Positions 31,512 through 64,000 of a DNA stretch of 64,000 nucleotides are shown here, in pieces. Position 1 is the first letter of the stretch. Every line of letters begins with the position of its first letter. Both the position numbers and the translations under genes were made by a program. The stretch comes from Alviniconcha marisindica. Taxonomy: Eukaryota > Mollusca > Gastropoda > Provannidae. The DNA lies in contig JABMCL010003094.1 of assembly GCA_018857735.1 (NCBI GenBank), forward strand, positions 1 through 64,000, written 5' to 3'. A model generated the notes under the pieces. The model searched no databases. It was given only the letters and a program-made list of their open reading frames with translations, and was not told the origin of the DNA.

Positions 31512-31592
31512 CAACACACACACACACACACACACTCCAACGTTCACCAACACACACACACATGCATGCACGCACGCACACATACACACAGG
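31262..31592. repeat. (CA)n microsatellite with AGAAATAAA interruptions
   Basis: Repeated cacacaca and agaaataaac blocks. Confidence 0.95.
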
Positions 31593-31599
31593 AAGCTTT

Positions 31600-32035
31600 T
31601 AGTATTAGTTGAGTTGTTTTATTTTGATTGTAGGCTATAGGAACTAGAGTACAAAGAGGTAAAAGCCAACTGAACGGGGACTAAAGTCATGACGTTCATT
31701 ACAACTGGATGAGGACTAAATTCATCATGATGTTCACATCGCATGTAATGCTTGTTACAAAGGCTGAAGACCAAAGTCATGCTGGATGAGGACTACAATG
31801 ACGATGTTCATTACGCTGAACAGTCAGTGCAACAGGCACAGGGCCCAGTGCACAGACAGCACACAAAACCAGAGGGATGACGCAAAATCAACAAGTTCAA
31901 CAGGACAGTAAACAAACCGAACACTGTTCACAAATGCAAGATTGTTAGAAAATGTTGGAGAGGAGAGAGACAGAGCGAAGGCAGTGAGACAGAAAAAATG
32001 AGACTGAAGTTGATGATGGGGTGCAAGGGGCCATC
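31600..32035. other. Non-repetitive intergenic DNA
   Basis: Loose repeats of actaaagtcatga and gatgttcattac. No gene recognised. Confidence 0.4.
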
Positions 32036-32040
32036 ATTGG

Positions 32041-32145
32041 ATTGCATTTCTCTTACATAGTTGTGTGCTGAAAGGGATCAGCACCCCACCATAGTCGTGT
32101 GCTGAAAGGGATCAGCACCCCACCATAGTCGTGTGCTGGAAGGAT
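32041..32145. repeat. 39-bp tandem repeat, three copies
   Basis: tagtcgtgtgctgaaaggga followed by tcagcaccccacca. Confidence 0.85.
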
Positions 32146-32435
32146 GAGCACCCCATTACCAAGCACACAAAAGAGGACAACAAAAGAAGAGACATGCATG
32201 AATGGTTTCCACAAGGTGGTCCTGGTTCTCTTTCATGTGCAACACAACAATGTTCATACAGCCACAAGACAAAACAACAGCCACCACAGGGGCAGGGGGA
32301 CAACAATGGGGGGGGGGGGGGGGTAGGAGACCAACAAGCTGGTTTATTTGTCCAAAGCTGGATACTGCAGTCTGGAAGATACCTTTCAAAGTGTGGAGGT
32401 CCCCAAACCGCCCTCACTACAAAGATGTTGGACAG

Positions 32436-33212
32436 GCCCAGCTACAGGCCTGTGGCCACAAGAAGGGCAGCACTACAGGCCTGTGGCCACAAGAAGGGCA
32501 GCACTACAGGCCTGTGGCCACAAGAAGGGCAGCACTACAGGCCTGTGGCCACAAGAAGGGCAGCACTACAGGCCCAGCTACAGGCCTGTGGCCACAAGAA
32601 GGGCAGCACTACAGGCCTGTGGCCACAAGAAGGGCAGCACTACAGGCCTGAGGCCACAAGAAGGGCAGCACTACAGGCCTGAGGCCACAAGAAGGGCAGC
32701 ACTACAGGCCTGTGGCCACAAGAAGGGCAGCACTACAGGCCTGAGGCCACAAGAAGGGCAGCACTACAGGCCCAGCTACAGGCCTGGGCACAAGAAGGGC
32801 AGCACTACAGGCCTGAGGCCACAAGAAGGGCAGCACTACAGGCCTGTGGCCACAAGAAGGGCAGCACTACAGGCCCAGCTACAGGCCTGTGGCCACAAGA
32901 AGGGCAGCACTACAGGCCTGTGGCCACAAGAAGGGCAGCACTACAGGCCCAGCTACAGGCCTGTGGCCACAAGAAGGGCAGCACTACAGGCCTGAGGCCA
33001 CAAGAAGGGCAGCACTACAGGCCTGTGGCCACAAGAAGGGCAGCACTACAGGCCTGTGGCCACAAGAAGGGCAGCACTACAGGCCTGTGGCCACAAGAAG
33101 GGCAGCACTACAGGCCTGAGGCCACAAGAAGGGCAGCACTACAGGCCCAGCTACAGGCCTGTGGCCACAAGAAGGGCAGCACTACAGGCCTGTGGCCACA
33201 AGAAGGGCAGCA
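32436..33212. repeat. 31-bp minisatellite (caggcctgtggccacaagaa gggcagcacta)
   Basis: About 24 copies with occasional 12-bp cagctacaggcc insertions. The unit contains the palindromes caggcctg and tgtggccaca. Long open frames here are repeat translations. Confidence 0.97.
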
Positions 33213-33214
33213 CT

Positions 33215-34795
33215 GCAGTGCTCAACGACTGCAGGCCCACCCCGTACTGTGGGCACATTACAACACTGCAGGCAGTCTTTACACACCTGCCTGTGAGACC
33301 AGGCAAGCTGCTTTTCTCTTGCTTTTCCTTTCTTCTTCCACCTATAAAATCAACAAAGGGAATTAATTAGCACTCAAAAGATGTCACAGGAAGACAACAG
33401 AGACCCGAATTGCCTGCAGCAACTCCCACCTGGCATGCAGGGTAAATACAAGGGACATAAACTGACCAAAGGTAGCTACAGATAAAACGGACCTGGGCCA
33501 TCAGCTGAATTCTGTTTGCAGTTGTAGACAGTATTCCATGGAAAAATGACAGCACCCTCATGATCAGACTCAACTGCAAAGACCCACTCAACCTTCTACT
33601 TTCAAGCCTCAAAGTCACAGGAACACCTTGTTTTCTGGGAAAGCTAAAACAATGACTTAGTTTGTCGGTTGCACCTGTACATGTCTGCTGAGGCTGAAAA
33701 GTGTCAGCAGATCCAAAAAACTGCATCCACTAACTCAACTGTTGTACTTGTTCCAATGACCACCTGAATGACTGCTCCTGTTCTGCGTGTTACCTGCGTG
33801 TCCCAACGCCACTAACTGTTAGGCCTTTTCTAATTAAACGGTGGATGTGGGCTCTTTAACATGCGCGAATATCTTAGCGCATGATGTGCAACACAAAACT
33901 GAGACAAGGACTGACAAGTCTGCAGAATTGCTGAGTCAGAACGGAAAAGTAATCTGTCACCCTGTCTTGACCAGGAGTTGGACCCACGGTAACTACTTTG
34001 ATCCGATGACCAGCCAGACAAGGGCACTGAGCCTGGGCCCCTGTGGAACAGCACCACCCAGCTCCGGTTTCCCGCTGACTCGGTAGCCTACTCTCTCCCT
34101 TGCTGCACAGTCTCAGTGGGCCCAGCCGCCGTGTCAGGACCATCCAGACTTGAGTCACGGCGCACTGCCAGGGGTGGGGTGGGGTGGGGGTTGCAACTTC
34201 ACACTTCTGTTGCACCACTCTACAAACAGAAGATGGACTTTCCACAAGACAAACGCGATGGTACGACAGACGATGCTGCAGACTAAAACACTGCATACTT
34301 TGAATGCTGGTTGTGTGGCCGATGGAAACGACCCAACAGTCCTAGTCCTACGCAACAGTCCAGCATGCAAATAGCAAGGACAGGGAAGCACACGCCACAG
34401 TTCAAGCCACTCGCCTGGCAGTAAGATCACCAGTAACACAGGTGGGAGACCAGAACCATTCTAAGGCTGACTTTAGCATGTTAGTTCTCGAGACATTTTC
34501 AACTCAAAAAGTTTGTGCATTCAAACAAATATTAGCTTCAAAAGGTCTGGTCCATAAATGGAAGAACCCCAAAACACATGCAGTTAAAAAAATAGTTCTA
34601 GTAATTAAGAGAAATTCATTAAAAGAAAGGAGCTCAGTTAAGTCCGGTCAGTCTCGTGAAATAACTGGACAGTACAGCACAGTCAACAAAACTAAAAGAA
34701 CCAGAAATCTGTCATCAGTATGTTGTATGAACCAATGTCTTATCAGTATGTTGTATAAACCAATACAGAGTAAGGAGAAAAGTCTTTGGTAATAG
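33215..34795. other. Intergenic DNA, no gene recognised
   Basis: Includes a tttaacatgcgcgaatatct block at about 33855 that resembles dispersed-element sequence, and a short repeat of cagtatgttgtat at about 34717-34760. Confidence 0.35.
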
Positions 34796-34799
34796 AACA

Positions 34800-35110
34800 C
34801 CTGTCCTGTCAGTGTCCTCAAACATGTGCTGTCACTGTCAGTGTCCTCAAAAGTGTACTGTCAGTATCCTCAAACATGTTGTGCTGTCACTGTCAGTGTC
34901 TTCAAAAATGTTGTACTGTCAGTGTCCTCAAACATGTGCTGTCACTGTCAGTGTCATAAAAAATGTTGTACTGTCAGTGTCCTCAAACATGTTGTGCTGT
35001 CACCGTCAGAGTCCTCAAACAGGTTGTGCTGTCACAATCAGTGTCCTCAAACATGTGCTGTCACCGTCAGTGTCCTCAAACATGTCATGCTGTCACTGTC
35101 AGCATGTTAT
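34800..35110. repeat. About 29-bp minisatellite (gtgtcctcaaacatgttgtg)
   Basis: Ten or more copies of ctgtcactgtcagtgtcctc aaacatg with variable spacing. Confidence 0.9.
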
Positions 35111-35669
35111 TGGCACTCCTCTGACAGCAGTTTGTAAAAAAAAAAAAGTATGACCCCCCTCCCCATTCACTCTGGAAAAAACCCGAATAACTTGTAACAT
35201 AATGTGTACAAACATTTAGCTAAATGTTCCTGTGATAAATTTACATCCAATTCTCTTTTTTTCCTTTTTTTGTGACTGAAAATACTAGGGTCAAACTGGT
35301 TCTTGTTGATTTTTTTCCTGTTTTGGTCTCCCTTGTGTCCCAAGCATGCAGTCAATACAGAAATCTGTATGTGCTTCAAGTTGACGTGCATCAGAAACCA
35401 GTGAAACTCAACGCAATGAACCACAGATTTGTCTCAGGAATAATGCTGTTTTGTTTGAAGTACAATTTGGATCCCTCCAGACACACAAAGCAAAGAGGGT
35501 GGGTTGTTATACCTAGAATGCATTTCATGTTCATGCAAATATGACCTTCACTGAACAATGCCATACAAAACTGACCTTAAATGACAGTGAAACTAAACTT
35601 GTTTCTTCCTAGCGCTGCTTGACAGTGTGTGTGTGAGAGAGCTACAGAAGCCTATGCACTACAGCACAC

Positions 35670-35820
35670 AAATACCCCCCCCCCCCCCCACCCCCGTTAC
35701 ACAAACAGCTAGGAAAAATACTCCCCTGCTACAGAAACATGGCTAGGAAAAATACTCCCCTGCTACAGAAACACGGCTAGGAAAAATATTCCCCTGCTAC
35801 AGAAACAGCTAGAACTAAGA
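35670..35820. repeat. Poly-C and 32-bp tandem repeat
   Basis: A C run at 35677-35696, then three copies of gctaggaaaaatactcccct gctacagaaaca. Confidence 0.85.
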
Positions 35821-36459
35821 GAAAATCGTCACCAGAGGTGGGTTAAAAAGAACAAGAAATGAAGAAAGAACTTGCATAGATTATCATTTAAGTATACACA
35901 ATCAAACTGGGAAGAAAGAAAAGAAGAAAAAAAAGGTGTAAAAAATAAGTTGACAAACAAAGACAAATTTTAGGGGCCCTTGAAAACCATGCAAAAATCC
36001 TGAACGTTTTGTGGAAATCCAGCATTGCAAATTGTTATCTCAAGTGGGTTCATGGTTAAACATTGTCACACCTTTTACAAAACACTCTTGCAACACAAAT
36101 ACTGAATATCTCCGAGGTAAAATGATCATCTTCACAAAGCAGAAGAAAACAGATCCAAAACAATCTTTTGAATTCTTATGCATTTCACAGGAAACAAACC
36201 TATGACCAACAAAAAACATGGCCAACACATTTATGCAATCAAAATATACATCAGACATTATTGATGAACATTAGATGGCTGAAGTCTACTGTGATAGATA
36301 GCTTGTGATTGACTGCCCACTTTTCACAAGTGCCTTTGTTAGCGCCGTCTTTCAGAAGGGAAAATACTAATGCCCTCAAACTATCTGCCAGTTTCCGCTC
36401 ACACACAGACTGACTGAGCTATGCAGAGGACATCATCATCTTTATTTCAGAACAACACA

Positions 36460-37160
36460 AGTTAAAGCAGACAAACTGCTATGATGTAAGCACTCAACCT
36501 AACAGACTCACTGAAACAGGATCTCCAGGCAGACAAGCAGGTAGATCCTGTAGTAATGGACTTTTCCAAGGCCTTTGACAAGAAATTTCTGTCCACAAAC
36601 TGACCCAGTAAGGCATTAGAGGAAGACAATGCATGGGTCAAAACCTGATGGTGGGACTGAGAGCAAATTGCTCTCATTGATGGCAGAGACAATGAGACTG
36701 AGCTTGACCCCAGTGGAATGATGCATACTACAAGGGTCTGTTCCAAGGCCTGCTCTGTTTTTCCTGCCCCAACAGCTTGGCTTCAGCTGAAGACTGTGTG
36801 GCTGTTGACAGCATGTGCCAGTGCCCCATCTCCACACAGGAAGAGCAGGCCACACTCCACAGAGGTCTCAACAAGCTCACTGTGTGGAAATAAATGGCAT
36901 GCTGCTTTCTTCCAGACAACATCCAGGTCCTCTACATCCACTTTCCTACACAGTACCTGCTGCCAAACCAACACTACATTACAGGAAATTCTTCTTACCC
37001 AACACCATGACAGACAATATGTGCATGAACGTGGGAACAGTTCCTGCCTTCAATTCCTTTCAGTCAAGTCCATCCAAGTTATACCTCATCCCCCAAAAGT
37101 AACAATGTTCAGAATGACAAATCTGAAGAGGCAGAACCCCCTGATACTAGCGCATTAAAA
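36460..37160 (+). mobile_element. Decayed non-LTR reverse-transcriptase fragment
   Basis: QVDPVVMDFSKAFDK at about 36538-36582 is the conserved RT motif containing the first catalytic aspartate region of LINE-type reverse transcriptases (consensus L-DFSKAFD). Downstream, in changing frames and interrupted by stops, are traces of the rest of the palm domain (e.g. EDCVAVDS near 36785). No intact frame remains. Confidence 0.65.
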
Positions 37161-37300
37161 CTACATTCACTGGGCAGAGCAGTAGATAGGCAGCTAAATG
37201 ATTTTGAATGCCCAGTCAGCTATGTCATTTATATAAGAGTGAGGGCAGTACAGTACAACCATTACACAACTGTGTTAGGTTTAAAAAACAAAGAAACAAC

Positions 37301-37306
37301 TTTATT
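37301..37306 (-). terminator. Candidate polyadenylation signal of the furin gene
   Basis: TTTATT on the + strand gives AATAAA on the - strand, about 2.5 kb after the furin stop codon. This is the first good signal that would place the whole 30-bp minisatellite inside the 3' UTR. Not decisive. Confidence 0.3.
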
Positions 37307-37309
37307 TCA

Positions 37310-38825
37310 TGCAATGGTAAGTACATGCTGTAGAACTCTCATTCCCTTTCACGATGCATAATGATTACTGGTGAAAACACTGGTGGATATTATGATTAAA
37401 TGATGGATACACTTGTGTCTTTAGATTGTTCTTGTCAACATGTAGCTGTACCGCCTGAGATTCAAGAAATAAAGCCGCACATACATGACGACATGTACAA
37501 AATGCATCAAATAAATACATCGAAGGCAGTTCCATGCTTTCTGAACCAAACTCCACAAGCATTTCTGGCCACACTTGTCACACATGCTGAAAGTCAGTAC
37601 AAATACAGCACACCCGTGTTCACAGAATCAGAAAACCATTCCTTCATTGCAGTCACAGTAGACGACAATACAAGGCAGTTAGTTGATTAACAACAACACT
37701 ACCAAAGTTGCTTACTTTCACTGACACTATCAAGCTGTTAAAAATTAGTCAACTGTCACACTGTCTAAGAAAGACCTAACTGCTTACAAACAAAAATGCT
37801 ATGTAACATACCATTACAGATTCTAAAATAAAAGTCTGGTATACTCCCTTTTTTCTTTTCTTCCAAAGACAGAGAATCATCGCACCTTCAGCTCTCATAA
37901 CAAAACGGACTGATCAGGTCCACACATCTCACAAGCTAGGCTTGTTAACTTTCTGGACAGCAGACCAGTAACTGACTGCAACCTAACGACATACACAGAT
38001 CTAATAGCATGCTAAGCTTGCTAACTCTGTGTACAGCACACAGGTATTTACACTACCTACAGCCTGTGCTTCACTGCTGATGGCTACAAAGGTACAAAAA
38101 TGCTTATTTCACTTTAAAATGTTGGTAGGTTAAAACAGCAGTTGCTCTCCTCTGACCGTGTCTCAAGTGCCTTTGGGGTTGATTGGACAATTACCTAGAT
38201 ACACACACAAAACATGGAGTTAAAGGAATTCTTCACTTTTATATGGATGCATTATTCTAGTCAACTGGTCTATACATCAAACTGCATCTTTTAAACACGC
38301 AGCAAAAAAAATCTTCCATGATAACTAGCCCCTCTTTCATCATCCGCACACACAGCGACTTTCACATGTCCATTCCAAGCGATTGGAAATGTAAGACTGT
38401 TTGATGCAGAGGCTCAAGATTTTGCATGTGTTTTGTGTTGTCTTACAGAGCCACAAAATCGCCCTCACCAGTCAAAGTCTTCATGCTGGAAAAGTGAACT
38501 TGCCCCCACTGTTTTTAAGCTGCATGATGTTTTTGCACAGACGTTTTTCTTTGTGGGCTCTTACTTAAAGCCTAAAGTAGTATAATGCTGTTGGTAGTCC
38601 CAAGTTTCCCTAATTGCAAAGTCCGTGTGTGCATCAAATAGCGGTTGTATACCAAGTTCATTTTGCAACAGCGTTTTGAAGATGGCTCAGTTCACTCTGT
38701 GGCGTGGAGAGGAAGGCTTGAGAAAGCTGGGTGTAGCAGTGGACAGTGGGTCCATCATGCAGTGTAGCAGTGGACAGTGGGTCCATCATGCAGTGTAGCT
38801 CTGCCTGTCAGCCAGTCGGGCTTAG
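37310..38825 (-). other. Probable furin 3' UTR or downstream DNA
   Basis: Mixed, non-repetitive sequence with no coding exon recognised; the open frame at 37400-37690 (+) has no homology I recognise. Confidence 0.3.
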
Positions 38826-38829
38826 GCAC

Positions 38830-39597
38830 GCCTGCCTCCTCCACCCAACAAGCTGACACCACCCGTACCTCCACCCAACAAGCTGACACCACCCGTACCT
38901 CCACCCAACAAGCTGACACCACCCGTACCTCCACCCAACAAATTGACACCACCCATGCCTCCACCCAACAAGCTGACATCACCTGTGCCTCCACCCAACA
39001 AATTAACACCACCCAAGCCTCCACAAAAACAAGCTGACATCACCCGTGCCTCCACCCAACAAATTAACACCACCCATGCCTCCACAAAAACAAGCTGACA
39101 TCACCCGTGCCTCCACCCAACAAGTTGACACCACCCGTGCCTCCCCCCAAAACAAACTGACACCACCCTGCCTCCACCCAACAAGTGACACACCGTGCCT
39201 CCACCCAACAAGTCTGACACCACCCATGCCTCCACCCAACAAGCTGACACCACCCGTGCCTCCACCCAACAAGTTGACACCACCTGTGCCTCCACCCAAC
39301 AAGTTGACACCACCCATGCCTCCACCCAACAAGCTGACATCACCCGTGCCTCCACCCAACAAGTTGACACCCCCCTGTGCCTCCCCCCAAAACAAGTGAC
39401 ACCACCCATGCCTCCACCCAACAAGCTGACACCACCCGTACCTCCACCCAACAAGTTGACACCCCCCTGTGCCTCCACCCAACAAGCTGACACCACCCAT
39501 ACCTCCACCCAACAAGCTGACACCACCCATACCTCCACCCAACAAGCTGACACCACCCATACCTCCACCCAACAAGCTGACACCACCTGTGCCTGCT
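38830..39597. repeat. 30-bp minisatellite (ccacccaacaagctgacacc)
   Basis: About 25 copies of ccacccaacaagctgacacc acccgtgcct. Because 30 is a multiple of three it is open on both strands; these are not genes. It lies 200-1000 bp past the furin stop, so probably in the 3' UTR. Confidence 0.97.
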
Positions 39598-39810
39598 CCA
39601 AGACAGACATACATTGCAATCAGGGAAGCACTGGGCCAGCCACCAAAACCCCAGTCCGCTCTGCCACCAGGAGACACACGCACTCACACGTTTGTTCGTT
39701 CGTTTGTTCACGGCCACGTGGCCTGATCCCTGCATGCTGAAGCACTTGAGGTTTGCAAAGGTCAGAAGGAAGGGACTGTGTCAAACGATGGCTGTCTCTT
39801 CCTGCAGGTG

Positions 39811-61998
<22,188 letters not shown>

Positions 61999-61999
61999 C

Positions 62000-64000
62000 T
62001 GCAAACAAAGAGAAAGGGACAGGGTGTCAGTTCACACACAATCAACACAGCACCACACAGCACAGCACCATAACAGTATAATATCACAATGCAACACACT
62101 TCTCCACCACTTGCAAAAACCCAGAGACAAAAACATTATGGGTAAAAACTGCAATGTCATCCAATTCTCTTGATGTACTAAGACCTTCCCCATTGTTTTA
62201 TTTGACTCAACTCATTTTTCCAACTGAATGAAAACAGTCATTGCTCACAGACAAAGTACAAGCAAAGTGCCCCCCCCAAAAAAAGAAGAAGAAAAAAGAA
62301 AAGAAAAAAGAAAAAAAAGAAGAAGTGAAATATGGATTAAAAACGAACAGAAAAAAGGATTATACTTAGGACTCACTGCTAACTGCTGACAAAGAAAAGA
62401 AAAAAGCAAAGGTATCCTCCTGGGTTCTTGCAATCACAAAGAAGCCTCCATAGGACAGTGGTTAGTGGTTAGGTCAGAGACCAACAGTACAAAGCAGACA
62501 ACAGGACCAAGGGACAGACAATATCACCATGGCAACAATACTTTTGACCAATCACGCCTCACGATAGGGTAAAGAAAAAGCAGAGAGAAAGAAGTGAAGT
62601 TTTTTTCTGAGGAGCTCCATATTATGGTTTGTGTAGAGCAGAACCTCCTAAGGGTCAACCAACCCAATGAGGCTTCCAAGACAGCCCTGTAGAGGTTAAG
62701 TGAAGTTCATGACCTTTGCAGGAGGTGTAACAAAACTGAGGACTTCAGATGGAGGTCAAATACAGTTCATGACCTTTGTAAGAAGTTTTTCTTCTTTGAT
62801 GTACGCAGCCACCATCCATTAAGCAGGAACTGCTTGGAGATTGTGCTGTACTTTTGCTATACACTTTCTGGCCTTGTGGGAGGTCAGAGTTCATGACCTC
62901 CAATACAGGTTAAATACAATTCACGATCTATGCAGGATTTAAAATAACCTCAATGAACTTTGTGGACAGTTACATAAATGAGGTTAATGCGCTTTGTGAG
63001 GTAAGACTAAATTACACGAGTTGACATCATCCTGGCTACAAGCCTTCACCCACTGACCATGTGAGTTACATAATTAAGTTAATCAGCCTTGTGAGGTGCG
63101 ACTAAATTACAGGAGCTGACATCATCCTGGCAAGCAGCCTTCACCCACTGACCATGTGAGCTCATGGACCCCGGGAATACTGGGTCCTCACGCAGCCTCA
63201 AACAAACAGACCCAAGCAACTTACCCAGAGTACTTTTCTCTCCACAATGCTCATTAGCCATTTGTACTTTTACTCTGACAGTGCAGGAATGTGGACAGAG
63301 GTATTCCCTAGTTCAAGGCCCTCTGGCACAACAGCATGGCCTGCAGCAGTAAGTAAGTAAGTAAGCTGGTGTTTTACACCCAGTCAACCAGGCTGCAGTA
63401 GTAAGTTACAGGATGGATTGGTTTTCACTGAGAAGGCCAGGTGCAGTGCCCCCAAATACACCCTGAAAAAATGGTCTGTCCACACAGCTCTTGCTCCTCC
63501 CATGGAGGTTTACTTACAACTGTGACCACCTCCGACAAAATGGGGTCAAACTGCCAATTCAGGCACTTGAGTTACGACAGCGAGCAGTCTGCAGTCTTTA
63601 TTTGATAGTGCATGCAGTCTGAAGACCCCATACCACAGGTCTGAAGACCCTCCAGGTGGAAGCAGAACGGACACTTTGACAAAATGGAGGGCTTTCGCTG
63701 CTAAAATCAAGTATTCCACTGTAAGCTGAAACATGTGTATAAAAGTCATTTACAGCCCAATGAGAGAAAATGTCCTCTACAGTGTGATTTTTGTTTTTTT
63801 TAAATCAACAAGTACTGAATTTCCTGCTCATGGCCTGTTCATAATTCGTTTCACAACCTGGCCAGTGCCCCCCTTGGGTCGGTGGTCAGTGATAGAAAGA
63901 AGCAGGGGCTGGCAGCCAGGCCACGGATCAGATGAGTGGTCACTGCGGGCAGCACCGTCTGTGGCTCACTGCACTTCTGTCCACCCTAACCGTGTCACTC
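62000..64000. other. Upstream furin intron, nothing recognised
   Basis: Contains A-rich (62278-62325) and repeated catgacctttg blocks (62710-62895). No P-domain or catalytic exon seen, so the preceding exon lies beyond the window. Confidence 0.45.

Noticed and set aside
32131..33370. Frames reading GLWPQEGQHYRPVATRRAAL
   Set aside because: 31-bp satellite translation.
38755..39740. Gly/Val-rich and Pro/Thr-rich frames on both strands
   Set aside because: 30-bp repeat translations, located past the furin stop.

Overview
The window is nuclear DNA from an animal, most likely an invertebrate and plausibly a mollusc (gastropod). The taxon is an inference. It rests on GT-AG introns, multi-exon zinc-finger and furin-type genes, tRNA-derived SINE heads, non-LTR retrotransposon ends with ATT-repeat tails, and a very high load of GT/AC microsatellites and private minisatellites. 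There is no bacterial, organellar or CRISPR signal. Much of the sequence is tandem repeat, and most long open frames are repeat translations rather than genes.

The + strand, about 2.4-29.6 kb, carries zinc-finger coding sequence. After a 37-bp hairpin minisatellite (1-2390) and a CpG-richer promoter-like block (about 2445-2640), exons at 3.7-7.8 kb encode three copies of a CCHH finger module (conserved core FRW-x-WL ... CxWC ... INYG ... H-x5-H). Exons at 9.3-12.8 kb (called E, E', F, G here) and exons at 19.1-24.1 kb (I, J, K, L) look like two copies of one four-exon block, with matching splice phases at most borders and similar protein ends. The first copy is damaged by frame switches, one phase mismatch and an in-frame stop inside a finger. 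The second copy continues through exons M, N and O and splices in perfect phase into a 787-codon-scale reading frame (ATG 19146, stop 29573-29575) with three AT-hooks and nine C2H2/C2HC fingers. This is the best supported gene in the window.

The - strand, about 62.0-37.3 kb, carries the 3' part of a furin-family proprotein convertase. It has an exon with the end of the P domain and a long Ser/Thr-rich linker (61998-61471), a Cys-rich exon (41715-41579), and a final exon with the last Cys-rich repeat, one transmembrane helix and a cytoplasmic tail (40335-39811). All three join in phase. The catalytic exons lie beyond 64 kb. The zinc-finger gene and the furin gene converge tail to tail.

The most unusual feature is that many minisatellites sit on exon borders and appear to have grown from them. 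Arrays reiterate the 3' splice site plus half-finger of exon D (6640-7627), the 3' splice site of the last furin exon (40331-41024, 66-bp units), the acceptor of exon O (28440-28967), the exon/donor edge of exon G (12740-13785), and the last codons plus stop of the zinc-finger gene (29545-30075). Exon K has a simple 60-bp duplication of its acceptor. Transposon remnants include a LINE reverse-transcriptase 3' end (25480-26021), tRNA-headed SINE copies (26160-27001), a candidate 1.5-kb solo LTR (19607-21132) and a decayed RT fragment (36460-37160). The rest of the furin introns and flanks is minisatellite or unannotated DNA.
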